Assembly: GCA_942492055.1 (NCBI GenBank)
Contig: CALODP010000020.1
Coordinates: forward strand, 1 to 64,000
Length of the DNA: 64,000 bases
DNA from: CALODP01 sp942492055
GTDB taxonomy: Bacteria; Bacteroidota; Ignavibacteria; Ignavibacteriales; Melioribacteraceae
Direction of reading: 5' to 3'
Part shown: positions 8,871 to 17,293 of the stretch, piece by piece
How the letters are laid out: every line of letters begins with the position of its first letter
How positions within the stretch are numbered: the first letter of the stretch is position 1
Program-made: the position numbers and the translations under genes
The notes under the pieces: model-generated
Seen by the model: the letters and a program-made list of their open reading frames with translations, nothing else
What the model was told of the DNA's origin: nothing
Databases searched by the model: none

Positions 8871-8899
8871 GGAGAGGGATTAACCTCTCCTTTTTTTTT
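8871..8899 (+). terminator. Intrinsic terminator
   Basis: GGAGAGG / CCTCTCC stem with a 6-nt loop followed by nine T residues. It ends the lipoprotein transcript. The 150 bp between gene and terminator holds only a doubtful 33-codon ORF (8735-8836). Confidence 0.9.
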
Positions 8900-9069
8900 A
8901 TAATTTATTTTTTTCCGACACTACCAAACCTTTATGTAATTTCTTCGGACAAACATTCTATTTCTCCAATCGCACTTCGTTTTTCTCCACCCGTAGCAAG
9001 CACTTCTTTACTTGTAGGGAGTATTTACTTAAACTCATAACGAATTTCTTTACCTTCCCGACTTACCGC

Positions 9070-9831
9070 GCCACCGTCACTTCTCTTTGAACGACTGCCA
9101 CTTCGTTTTGAACGACTGTAACTTCGCTTTGAACGACTGTAACTTTCCTTTGAACGAATGTCACCTCCCATTGCACGACTGCCACTTCGTTTTGAACGAC
9201 TGCCACATCGCTTTGCACGAATGTCAAATCGTTTTGAACGGCTGCAACTTCTTTTTGAACGACTGTCACTTCGTTTTGAACGAGTGTAACTTCGCTTTGC
9301 ACGAATGTCAAATCGTTTTGCACGATTGCCACATCGCTTTGAATGAGTGTAACTTCCCTTTGCACGACAGCCACTTCGCTTTGAACGAGTGCAACTTCGC
9401 ATTGAACGAATGTCAAATCGTTTTGCACGACTGCCACATCGCTTTGAATGAGTGTAACTTCCCTTTGCACGACAGCCACTTCGCTTTGAACGAGTGCAAC
9501 TTCGCATTGAACGAATGTCAAATCGTTTTGCACGACTGCCACATCGCTTTGAATGAGTGTAACTTCTCATTGCACGACTGCCACATCGCTTTGAATGAGT
9601 GTAACTTCTCATTGAACGACTGTCACTTCGTTTTGAACGAGTGCAACTTCGCATTGAACGAATGTCAAATCGTTTTGCACGACTGCCACATCGCTTTGAA
9701 TGAGTGTAACTTCTCATTGAACGACTGTCACTTCGTTTTGAACGAGTGTAACTTCGCATTGAATGGATGTAACTTCCCTTTGATCGAATGTAAAATCGCT
9801 TTGAACGATCGTCACACCGCTTTGAATGACA
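9070..9831. repeat. 21-bp tandem minisatellite, about 36 copies
   Basis: About 760 bp of uninterrupted, diverged 21-bp units of the form CGACTGTCACTTCGTTTTGAA. A higher-order 105-bp period (five units) is clear near 9330-9545. Because the unit is a multiple of three and lacks stops, long ORFs are open on both strands: plus 9087-9881 (LNDCHFV-like heptads), minus 9025-9864 (Ser/Arg/Lys/Cys-rich) and minus 9063-9542 (VQSEVAV-like heptads with coiled-coil spacing). None can be singled out as the true gene; a TTG at 9864 with AGGGA upstream is the best candidate minus start. There are no spacers, so this is not a CRISPR array. A second array at 59074-59262 shares the core GACTnnnACTTCG. Confidence 0.85.
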
Positions 9832-9864
9832 CCCCTTCCTCATTTCAAGACTTTTCCGAAGCAA

Positions 9865-10181
9865 TGCTCGAACATCCCTAAAATTATATTTACGGACTGG
9901 TTTTAATTTCTTCTCATTTATCTTAGTGTACTAAGTGACCTTTGTTGTTAATCCTTCTATAGAATAAGTATGTGCGATACTCCGCTTCAATTTGGAATAA
10001 CATTATTATTCCCGCGGATAAGTCTTGTTTTATTCGATTTCTTCCGGAAAAGGGGAGAAAGTTTTTCTTTTGCTAGCCTAAAAGGATTGACAAAGAGCCT
10101 CAATTTATTTAGCTTATTCCAAAGATAAACAGATCCGTATTTCTATTTGAAAATATTATAAACTAAGTCGAGAGTAACCCA
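9865..10181. other. Intergenic region before the electron-transfer operon
   Basis: About 317 bp with no convincing ORF. A TTGACA at 10089-10094 lies roughly 90 bp before the first gene of the redox operon and could be a -35 element, but no good -10 or TAnnTTTG follows at the right distance. Nothing else is recognisable. Confidence 0.4.
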
Positions 10182-11084
10182 ATGGCAGGGGCAAGCAGAC
10201 GGACGTTCTTGAAATCCGTTGCTTCCGTTAGTGCCGCGACTCTTGGAAATATTCTTCTTTCTCCCCAAGCCACGGAAGCTAAGGATAACAGTACGATTAG
10301 TAGAGATAGGAAAGGGGTTCTGGTGGACACTACTGTCTGCCGTGGTTGCCGTAAATGTGAGTGGGCGTGCAAAAAGGCTCACAACATTGAAGCGGGAAAC
10401 CCCGAAGAATATGATATCGAATTAACCCAATCCGTTAAACGAAGACCTGATCACACCTCATTAACTATCGTTAATCAATACAGACCATCAAATAACAATG
10501 AGATCAATGTTAAATTTCAGTGTATGCATTGCGATAAACCGGCGTGTGCTTCGGCCTGTATTGTTGGAGCTTTTACAAAAACAGAGTCGGGTGCGGTAAC
10601 ATGGGACGGAGCCAAATGTATCGGATGTCGTTACTGTATGGTTGCCTGCCCGTTTCAGGTTCCTGCCTTCGAATACCATAAAGCCTTGGAGCCGAGAATA
10701 ACCAAATGCGATTTCTGCTTCGAAAGAATCTCCGCGGGAAAGCTACCGGCGTGTGTTGATATTTGTCCCGCAGAAGCGTTGATATTCGGAAAAAGGCTCG
10801 ATCTTCTGAAACTGGCTCATGATAAAATTCGAAACTATCCTGAAAGATACAACACCCATGTCTTCGGAGAAACGGAAGTCGGAGGAACGTCTTGGATCTA
10901 TCTTTCCGGCCCTTCGATGAATAAATTGGGAATGCCCCGCTTGGGGAACGATCCCGCTCCCGGTGTTTCCGAATCGATACAGCACGGAATCTTTGCCTAT
11001 TTTATTCCCCCGATAGCTCTCTACGCCTTACTCGGTGGGATAATGTGGGTTTCTAAAAACAGAGAAACACGGGGGGAAGAATGA
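10182..11084 (+). CDS. Tat-exported 4x[4Fe-4S] ferredoxin subunit with C-terminal anchor (HybA-like)
   Basis: Electron-transfer subunit of a NrfD/HybB-type membrane redox complex. The N-terminus has a Tat signal (SRRTFLKS, residues 5-12, then a hydrophobic stretch and AxA-like site near 33), so the folded protein is exported. Four cysteine quartets suit four [4Fe-4S] clusters: CRGCRKCEWAC (53-63), CMHCDKPACASAC, CIGCRYCMVAC and CDFCFERISAGKLPACVDIC. A C-terminal helix (about 270-291) anchors it, as in HybA. The stop overlaps the start of the NrfD-like gene by 4 bp. No hydrogenase or molybdopterin subunit is nearby, so this module probably links the quinone pool to the multihaem cytochrome encoded two genes on (inference). 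Confidence 0.92.
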   Translation: MAGASRRTFLKSVASVSAATLGNILLSPQATEAKDNSTISRDRKGVLVDTTVCRGCRKCEWACKKAHNIEAGNPEEYDIELTQSVKRRPDHTSLTIVNQYRPSNNNEINVKFQCMHCDKPACASACIVGAFTKTESGAVTWDGAKCIGCRYCMVACPFQVPAFEYHKALEPRITKCDFCFERISAGKLPACVDICPAEALIFGKRLDLLKLAHDKIRNYPERYNTHVFGETEVGGTSWIYLSGPSMNKLGMPRLGNDPAPGVSESIQHGIFAYFIPPIALYALLGGIMWVSKNRETRGEE

Positions 11085-12322
11085 CAACAGGTATTATGAC
11101 TCCGATTCCTCTGGAGAAAAAATATTTCACATCCGGCGTTATCCTTCTGGCAATATTGGCCTTAAACGGATTGATCTTTCTCGGAGCCCGCTTCCTGTTT
11201 GGTCTAGGGGCGGTTACTAATCTCAATAATCAATACCCTTGGGGAATATGGATAGGAGTGGATGTTGCTGCCGGAGTAGCGCTGGCTGCCGGGGGATTTA
11301 CAACCGCCGCTTTGGGGCATATTATGCATCGGGAAAAGTATCATCTCATTACCCGCCCGGCTCTATTGACCGCATTGCTCGGATATACATTTGTGGCAAT
11401 AAGCGTAGCGGTAGATTTGGGGAGGTACTATTCCATTTGGCATCCCTTAATCTATTGGAACGGAACATCGGCTCTCTTCGAAGTTGGCATTTGTGTGATG
11501 ACCTATCTTACTGTGCTGTATATCGAGTTCCTTCCGATAGTAGTGGAGCGTTTCAAAGGTAAAGTTAACTTGAAAGGGAGTCTGAAGTTTCTGAATAATA
11601 AAATTGAGAGGCTTCTTCTTTTTCTGGAAGCCGGCTTAAACAAAACAATGTTCCTTTTTATTATTGCCGGTGTGGTACTTTCCTGTTTACACCAATCCTC
11701 GCTGGGAACATTGATGATAATTGCCGGCCCGAAGATTCATCCACTTTGGCAAACTCCGGTATTGCCTTTGCTCTTTCTGTTATCCGCTATTGCGGTTGGC
11801 TTCCCGATGGTAATAATGGAATCCCTTACAGCTTCTAGATCATTCGACTTAAAACCGGAAACCGAAGTCCTTTCTCGTCTCGGCTCTTTTGTCGGTCCTT
11901 TGTTGGGTATTTATCTCGCTTTCAAACTGGGGGATATCTTTATCCGTGAAACCTTTGTCTATCTGAACGAATTCAATACCGTTACCATAATGTTTCTTGT
12001 GGAGATGATCATCGGAATAATCATTCCTCTCAGAATGTTTTTATCGAGAGAAGTTCTTCGCTCTCCGTTATTATTATTTATTGCCTCAATGCTTGTGATC
12101 TTTGGTGTGCTGATCAATCGAGTGAATAATTTTATTGTAGCTTACGATCCTCCTTATTCTACGGGGGCATATTTCCCATCGATCGGGGAAATATCGGTTA
12201 CTATTGGCTTTATTGCAATTGAAGTTCTGCTTTATCGTTTGTTCGTAAAACACTTTCCTATTATCAGTTTGCCTGATAAAGGAAAAATTCCCGAAGCAAA
12301 ATATCGAGTCAGGGGGCTTTGA
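11081..12322 (+). CDS. NrfD/HybB-type integral membrane quinone-interacting subunit
   Basis: 413-residue polytopic protein with about ten hydrophobic helices, of the HybB branch of the NrfD/PsrC superfamily, which exchange electrons between menaquinone and a periplasmic ferredoxin subunit. Motifs include NNQYPWGIWIGVDVAAGVAL (about 47-66) and the long central helices (LHQSSLGTLMIIAG). It overlaps both neighbours (4 bp with the ferredoxin gene; TGATG with the cytochrome gene), so the three are translationally coupled. Similar three-part sets (FeS, NrfD-like, multihaem cytochrome) are known from Hmc, Tmc and Geobacter Cbc complexes; direction of electron flow here is inferred, not shown. Confidence 0.92.
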   Translation: MTTGIMTPIPLEKKYFTSGVILLAILALNGLIFLGARFLFGLGAVTNLNNQYPWGIWIGVDVAAGVALAAGGFTTAALGHIMHREKYHLITRPALLTALLGYTFVAISVAVDLGRYYSIWHPLIYWNGTSALFEVGICVMTYLTVLYIEFLPIVVERFKGKVNLKGSLKFLNNKIERLLLFLEAGLNKTMFLFIIAGVVLSCLHQSSLGTLMIIAGPKIHPLWQTPVLPLLFLLSAIAVGFPMVIMESLTASRSFDLKPETEVLSRLGSFVGPLLGIYLAFKLGDIFIRETFVYLNEFNTVTIMFLVEMIIGIIIPLRMFLSREVLRSPLLLFIASMLVIFGVLINRVNNFIVAYDPPYSTGAYFPSIGEISVTIGFIAIEVLLYRLFVKHFPIISLPDKGKIPEAKYRVRGL

Positions 12323-13401
12323 TGAAAAACATTTTCCTGTTTCTCTTTCTCTTTTCTGTTACACTGTCGGCTCAAAGTCACGAAACAGTTCAATACCATT
12401 GCGGTTTATGCCACGCATGCGAAACTCCCACCAAAGTGGATCCTTGTTTGAAGCTTTGTCCAAGGGAAGAAATAGTTACCGTATTTCATTCTCACGAAGA
12501 AGCACCGGATGAAATAAAACTCGATAACCGTTACGATACCAGAGAGCTATACAGCCCGGTCTATTTCTCTCATTACAATCATTCGGAAATGTCTTCCATA
12601 GCCGGAGGATGCGAGATTTGTCATCACTACAATCCGCCGGGGAGAATTGCCCCGTGTAGTGCATGCCACGAAGTTAACAGACTTCGGACTGATATTAGCA
12701 AACCTGATTTGAAAGGGGCTTTTCACCAGCAATGCCTGGGTTGCCATGACAAATGGAGCGAAAGGAAAGCTTGTTCTTATTGTCATTTCCCAAATGGCAA
12801 AAAGAAAGCAAAAGAAGTTTCGAAGAAAGGGTACAAAAGTTTTCATCCGAAAATTACATCTCCGAAAATTATTAATTACGAAACTGATTACGACGATGGT
12901 AAAAACGTAACATTCCTGCATAACGATCATAATCGTCTTTTTGGATTGAAATGTGTTGATTGCCATTCGGAGAAGGGGTGCGTTAAGTGTCATAATGAAA
13001 AGAAGAACGTAATTGAGGAAGAAGAGGATTTGCATGATAAATGCGGAACATGTCACGATACCGAAGATGATTGCGAGCGATGCCATTCACAAAAGAAGAA
13101 AACCGGATTCAATCATTATGTGCGAACAGGATTCCCGTTAAAGAAATATCATTCGAAGGCAAGTTGTGTATCATGTCATCTGACCAAAAAGTTTTCCGGA
13201 TTAAAGAAGGAGTGTAACAATTGCCATAAGGGATGGACACCGGAGAATTTCAAACACGAAGTTACCGGTTTGAAATTGGATGATAACCACGTTGAGTTCG
13301 ATTGCGAAGAATGCCATGCGGATAACAACTATCTAAAGAAGGATTGCGGTAATTGTCACGAAGATTATAAGTATCCCGAACAAAGTCCCGGAGCCAAATA
13401 A
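12322..13401 (+). CDS. Periplasmic multihaem cytochrome c, 13 CXXCH motifs
   Basis: 359-residue secreted cytochrome with a Sec signal peptide (about residues 1-19, ending LSAQ). I count 13 CXXCH haem c sites spread over the mature chain (for example CGLCH, CEICH, CSACH, CLGCH, CVDCH, CVKCH, CGNCH), with many extra His residues for bis-His ligation. The N-terminal CGLCHAC...CLKLC segment is unusually Cys-rich. The start at ATG 12322 has GGGGG upstream and overlaps the previous stop as ATGA. It likely accepts or donates electrons from the NrfD-type complex in the periplasm. The terminal partner is unknown; it could be extracellular or metal-directed respiration, or a soluble reductase elsewhere. 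Confidence 0.93.
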   Translation: MKNIFLFLFLFSVTLSAQSHETVQYHCGLCHACETPTKVDPCLKLCPREEIVTVFHSHEEAPDEIKLDNRYDTRELYSPVYFSHYNHSEMSSIAGGCEICHHYNPPGRIAPCSACHEVNRLRTDISKPDLKGAFHQQCLGCHDKWSERKACSYCHFPNGKKKAKEVSKKGYKSFHPKITSPKIINYETDYDDGKNVTFLHNDHNRLFGLKCVDCHSEKGCVKCHNEKKNVIEEEEDLHDKCGTCHDTEDDCERCHSQKKKTGFNHYVRTGFPLKKYHSKASCVSCHLTKKFSGLKKECNNCHKGWTPENFKHEVTGLKLDDNHVEFDCEECHADNNYLKKDCGNCHEDYKYPEQSPGAK

Positions 13402-15275
13402 TGCAGCGTAAGCTATTAAGGCGAATAGGAGTAAGGCTAATTCTTTTCACGAGCGCTACAAGCCTTCTTATTATTGGGCTATTTGCGGTTATGAATATAG
13501 ATAATCAGGAAAGGGTTTTGATTTCCGAAGTGGAGCGTCATGTTGAACAGCTAAGCGAAACCGTAAAGAAAAGTACATATTACGACATGCTAGCCAATCG
13601 TAGGGATGATCTTCACGCGATGATAAACTCTATCGGCGAAGAACCGTGTATTAAAAAGGTAAGAGTGTTTAACAAAGATGGCGAGATCACTTATTCTGCC
13701 GATACAACCGAGATCGGGAGTGTGATCGATAAAAAGGAAGAAAGTTGTTATGTATGCCACGTAGCCGATGAACCGATAAAACGTTTGAGCAGAAAGGACA
13801 AAACCAGGATATATCAATTATACCCCGATTCAGCGCGGGTTATGGGAATTATCAATCCTATATATAATGAGGAATCATGCTGGAATTCTGATTGCCACGT
13901 TCACGAGAAGGAACAATCGGTTTTGGGTGTTTTGGATATTACTGTTTGTCTGAAAACAATTGATAAACAATTATCGCAAAGCAAACTTGAGATAATCGGT
14001 TTGTTTTTTGTTTCCGTATTGGTGTTGGGGGGAATAATTTGGTTCTTTGTGCGTCGTTGGGTTACGGTTCCCGTGAAGAGTCTTGTGGAAGCTACTAACA
14101 AAATAGCGACCGGTAATTTGAATCACAGAATCGAAAACAATTCCGAAGATGAACTCGGTAAACTGGCCGACTCCTTTAATAATATGACAAAGAAACTTGC
14201 CGAGATGAGAACACAATTAGTGCAGTCGGATAAAATGGCATCGTTGGGGCAATTGGCTGCCGGAGTTGCTCACGAAATCAACAATCCCTTGACCGGGGTA
14301 TTGTCTTACAGCAGTTTTTTATTGAAGAGGATGGATGATAATCCGGAGGCGCAAAATGATTTGAAAGTGATAGTTAGGGAAACCAAAAGATGCAGGGAAA
14401 TTGTAAAGAGTCTTTTGGATTTTTCTCGACAAACTGTTCCGAAAAAGATGAGCCATGATATTAATGAAATTATCGAAAGAGCCGAGCACGTTGTAGCTAA
14501 CCAATTGAAGTTAAGGAATATCTCGCTTTATAAGAATCTGGAAGAGGAGTTACCTCCAATTACTCTGGACGCGAATCAAATTCAGCAGGTATTTATAAAT
14601 CTGATAATAAATGGGATTGACGCAATTGAATCGGAAGCCGGGGAAATAAGAATAGAAAGTAGGCGAGTATCCCTTTCCCCTTACGGATACAAACAAATCA
14701 GAAATGCGGTTTGCCCGAACGGACATAATTTGATTGATCGCCATCACCGGATCGACGGATTACCTTCTCTCAAAGTTATTGCCACATATGGTGGAAATGA
14801 AGGGTATGTTCATTTGGACCCGATATACGGGAGATTTAAGAATCACTATGGAATTCCACTTGCAGAGAATGAATGGTTTGCGATGAAATGTCCTGAGTGC
14901 GGAATATCATTGATAAGTGAAGGAACCAAATGTCCGGATGGGAAAGCTCCCATTTACACAATAGAAATTCCGGAGAAAGGTATTTTGGAAGGATGCCCGA
15001 TGGTCGGGGCAAATTGGCAAAAGTGGGAATATATTGATCGCAAAGGATTGGCGGAGTATATCGAAGTTAACGTTAGAGACAATGGTAGTGGGATATCCAA
15101 AGAGAATATCGAAAAAATATATGATCCCTTTTATAGCACAAAGGGGCAGAAGGGAACCGGACTTGGGCTATCTGTTGTGTGGGGAATAATTGAAAATCAT
15201 AACGGGCGGATAAGGGTTGAAAGCGAGATAAATAAAGGGACTTCATTCACTATTAGGTTACCGATAAATGAATAA
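13401..15275 (+). CDS. Membrane sensor histidine kinase with haem c motifs and Cys-rich insert
   Basis: 624-residue kinase. TM1 about 12-32, periplasmic sensor 33-196, TM2 about 197-217, HAMP about 218-270, HisKA with phospho-His291 (VAHEINNPL), N-box near 400-405, DNGSGI at 560-565, GTGLGL at 585-590. The sensor holds CYVCH (116-120) and CWNSDCH (160-166, CX4CH), so it probably binds one or two c-type haems and reads redox state or a gas ligand. A roughly 130-residue insert between N-box and D-box carries Cys438, His442, Cys497, Cys500, Cys511 and Cys532 in zinc-ribbon-like pairs. Its start overlaps the cytochrome stop by 1 bp, and it overlaps the following regulator gene by 8 bp, tying sensing to the electron-transfer complex. 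Confidence 0.92.
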   Translation: MQRKLLRRIGVRLILFTSATSLLIIGLFAVMNIDNQERVLISEVERHVEQLSETVKKSTYYDMLANRRDDLHAMINSIGEEPCIKKVRVFNKDGEITYSADTTEIGSVIDKKEESCYVCHVADEPIKRLSRKDKTRIYQLYPDSARVMGIINPIYNEESCWNSDCHVHEKEQSVLGVLDITVCLKTIDKQLSQSKLEIIGLFFVSVLVLGGIIWFFVRRWVTVPVKSLVEATNKIATGNLNHRIENNSEDELGKLADSFNNMTKKLAEMRTQLVQSDKMASLGQLAAGVAHEINNPLTGVLSYSSFLLKRMDDNPEAQNDLKVIVRETKRCREIVKSLLDFSRQTVPKKMSHDINEIIERAEHVVANQLKLRNISLYKNLEEELPPITLDANQIQQVFINLIINGIDAIESEAGEIRIESRRVSLSPYGYKQIRNAVCPNGHNLIDRHHRIDGLPSLKVIATYGGNEGYVHLDPIYGRFKNHYGIPLAENEWFAMKCPECGISLISEGTKCPDGKAPIYTIEIPEKGILEGCPMVGANWQKWEYIDRKGLAEYIEVNVRDNGSGISKENIEKIYDPFYSTKGQKGTGLGLSVVWGIIENHNGRIRVESEINKGTSFTIRLPINE

Positions 15276-16047
15276 AATATCGCAAATATTAATTATCGAT
15301 GACGAACAAATAGTTCTAGATTCTCTCTCTCGAATAATCCGGACTTTGGGAATAGAGTGCGATATAGCGCTTAACGGAGAAGACGGATTGACATTGTCGG
15401 AAAAGAATAATTATCAATTGATTATTTGCGATATCATGTTGCCTGACATGAACGGATTTCGTGTGATGGAAAGTCTGATTAGAGCAAATAAGCAAATACC
15501 ACTTGTTTTTACTTCGGGATATTCTACTTTGGATAATGCGATTCGCGGTCTCAAGCTGGGGGCTTTGGAGTTCCTTCCTAAACCGTTTTCTTTTGAGGAA
15601 GTATTGGCGATGATGCAAAGAGCGGAGGAGTATTATAAACTAAAGTATTCCGATATAAAGGAGGGAGATATTAATTATATCCCAATTCCATCAAGTTATT
15701 ATCGTCTCGGGGAATATTGTTGGGTAGCCTTTGCGCAAGAAGGGGAAGCAATTATCGGGCTCTCCGATCTGGGGTGGAAAGTAGCCGGCGATATTACCGG
15801 AATCGAAATGGTCAATACGAACGCTGTTAAGCAAGGAGAAGGTTTTATCAAGATAAATACAATTGAAGGAACTGAACATTATTACCCTGCACCCATAAGC
15901 GGAAGGATAATTTTCTTAAATGATTCCTACTCGGAAGCTATGCAAAAAAGGAAGGATCCTTACTTTGATGGATGGGTCGTAAAAGTAGTTCCCGATAATC
16001 AAAATGAAAAAGAGAATCTAATATTGGCAGCTTCCGATAGATTATAA
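15268..16047 (+). CDS. Response regulator fused to a GcvH-like domain, lipoyl lysine absent
   Basis: 259 residues. The N-terminal receiver domain (1-120) has the acidic pocket DDE (11-13), phospho-Asp55 (IICDIMLPD) and Lys105 (FLPKP). There is no DNA-binding or enzymatic output domain. Residues about 144-250 match the glycine-cleavage H-protein fold: LGEYCWVAF, IIGLSDLGWKVAGDI, YYPAPISGRIIFLN and DPYFDGWVVKV. At the position of the lipoylated lysine (eight residues before the Pro of P-[IV]-S-G) there is Gly201, so this copy should not be lipoylated. It overlaps the kinase gene and is its probable phosphorylation target. The output is unknown. Confidence 0.88.
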   Translation: MNKISQILIIDDEQIVLDSLSRIIRTLGIECDIALNGEDGLTLSEKNNYQLIICDIMLPDMNGFRVMESLIRANKQIPLVFTSGYSTLDNAIRGLKLGALEFLPKPFSFEEVLAMMQRAEEYYKLKYSDIKEGDINYIPIPSSYYRLGEYCWVAFAQEGEAIIGLSDLGWKVAGDITGIEMVNTNAVKQGEGFIKINTIEGTEHYYPAPISGRIIFLNDSYSEAMQKRKDPYFDGWVVKVVPDNQNEKENLILAASDRL

Positions 16048-16074
16048 ACTAACATACTAATAAGGGAGGCTTAA

Positions 16075-17238
16075 ATGGCACTCTATATTCTACTCATATT
16101 AGTTTTATTTATAATTATTGATATCAGCATCAGATATTTGTTAAGATACTTTAAAGAGCAAAAAAAGAAAAAAGAACGATCGGCTATTCTTGAGGAGAGT
16201 ATCAAACTCGATTATACAAGCGAAGCCAAGTCGTTAAAAAGGGTCACCGTCGATAATCCCAAAGCACGTATACTTTGTGTGGATGACGAGGAAGTCATTC
16301 TGGATAGTTTCAGAAAGATATTGGTTTTGGATGGTTATTCCATCGATACTGTATTAAACGGAAAAGAAGCGCTCGGGTTGATTCAGACACATCATTACGA
16401 TTTTGTTTTTACCGATTTAAAGATGCCTGAGATGAGCGGAGAAGAAGTTTGCAAAGGAGTAAAACACCTTCGCCCGGATATTGATGTGATAATCATAACC
16501 GGATACGCAACCGTGGAATCGGCGGTTGAGTGTATGAAATACGGAGCGATGGATTATTTGCAAAAGCCTTTTACCGAGGAAGAGTTGCTTCAACACACTA
16601 AAGAATTCCTCACGAAAAGACAGAGTAATATAAAATCAACTTTGCAACCGAAAGTAATGATTACAGCAGCCGAACAGGAAGTGAATGCCAGTGAATGTGA
16701 TTTTGCGATACCCGGTGGGGTCTTTATTTCTCAAGGGCATACATGGGCAAGCGTCGATTCGGAAGGTAGAGTTAAAGTAGGATTGGATGATTTCGCCAAA
16801 AAGATTCTCGGAAAAATAGATTCTCTTGAACTACCCAATCTTGGAATGGAAATAAAGGCGGGACAGAGATTGTTCAATGTTGATCAAGGGAAAAGAAAGA
16901 TTCCGTTTGACTCACCCGTTTCAGGTAAAGTAATAAAAGTAAACAATGAGTTGAATAATAACATTGATGAATTGGAAGCAGGGGTATACGGAAATAACTG
17001 GTTCTGTCTTATTGATGCTGATGATTTGGATTCCGAACTTAAGGAATTGAAAATAGGGAAGAGCGCGGTTAAATTTTATCAGAATGATATTGAGCATTTT
17101 ATCGCAACGATGCACAAAATCGGAAAGTATGTTAAAGATATCGAAAAAAAGGAAGGGAAATCTATATATAAAGGGATCTTGCGCGAGATGGATGAGTTTC
17201 ACTTGGAAACAATTGTGAATTCCTTTTTCCAAAGATAA
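16075..17238 (+). CDS. Membrane-anchored response regulator fused to a GcvH-like domain, lysine retained
   Basis: 387 residues: TM anchor (about 3-24), linker, receiver domain (about 65-180; phospho-Asp114 in FVFTDLKMPEMSG, Lys164 in LQKPF), then a GcvH-like domain (about 208-320) with HTWASVDSEGRVKVGLDDFA, LGKIDSLELPNLGMEI, SPVSGKVIKVN and YGNNWFCLI. Aligning to H-protein ESVKA...PVSG puts Lys273 (DQGK) exactly at the lipoyl site. A C-terminal helical tail of about 60 residues follows. It has a good ribosome site (GGGAGG) and closes the operon; a long hairpin follows. Tethering a receiver to a possibly lipoylated arm at the membrane is unusual. A dithiol redox role is only a hypothesis. Confidence 0.88.
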   Translation: MALYILLILVLFIIIDISIRYLLRYFKEQKKKKERSAILEESIKLDYTSEAKSLKRVTVDNPKARILCVDDEEVILDSFRKILVLDGYSIDTVLNGKEALGLIQTHHYDFVFTDLKMPEMSGEEVCKGVKHLRPDIDVIIITGYATVESAVECMKYGAMDYLQKPFTEEELLQHTKEFLTKRQSNIKSTLQPKVMITAAEQEVNASECDFAIPGGVFISQGHTWASVDSEGRVKVGLDDFAKKILGKIDSLELPNLGMEIKAGQRLFNVDQGKRKIPFDSPVSGKVIKVNNELNNNIDELEAGVYGNNWFCLIDADDLDSELKELKIGKSAVKFYQNDIEHFIATMHKIGKYVKDIEKKEGKSIYKGILREMDEFHLETIVNSFFQR

Positions 17239-17250
17239 GTTAAAACGGGC

Positions 17251-17286
17251 GCCGGTCCGTCATGAGGGTGATAATGGCGGACCGGC
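17251..17286. terminator. Strong hairpin between convergent genes
   Basis: GCCGGTCCGTCAT pairs with ATGGCGGACCGGC (13 bp including one G-T pair, 10-nt loop). On the minus strand it is followed by CGTTTTAACTT, so it may end the reductase transcript as well as the redox operon. Confidence 0.7.
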
Positions 17287-17293
17287 CATGAAG

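Noticed and set aside
9070..9831. CRISPR array
   Set aside because: Units are contiguous 21-mers without unique spacers, and there are no cas genes nearby.
9025..9881. Protein-coding genes on either strand over the minisatellite
   Set aside because: All long frames follow from a stop-free unit whose length is a multiple of three. No frame is favoured by a clear start, homology or flanking sequence, so only the repeat is annotated.
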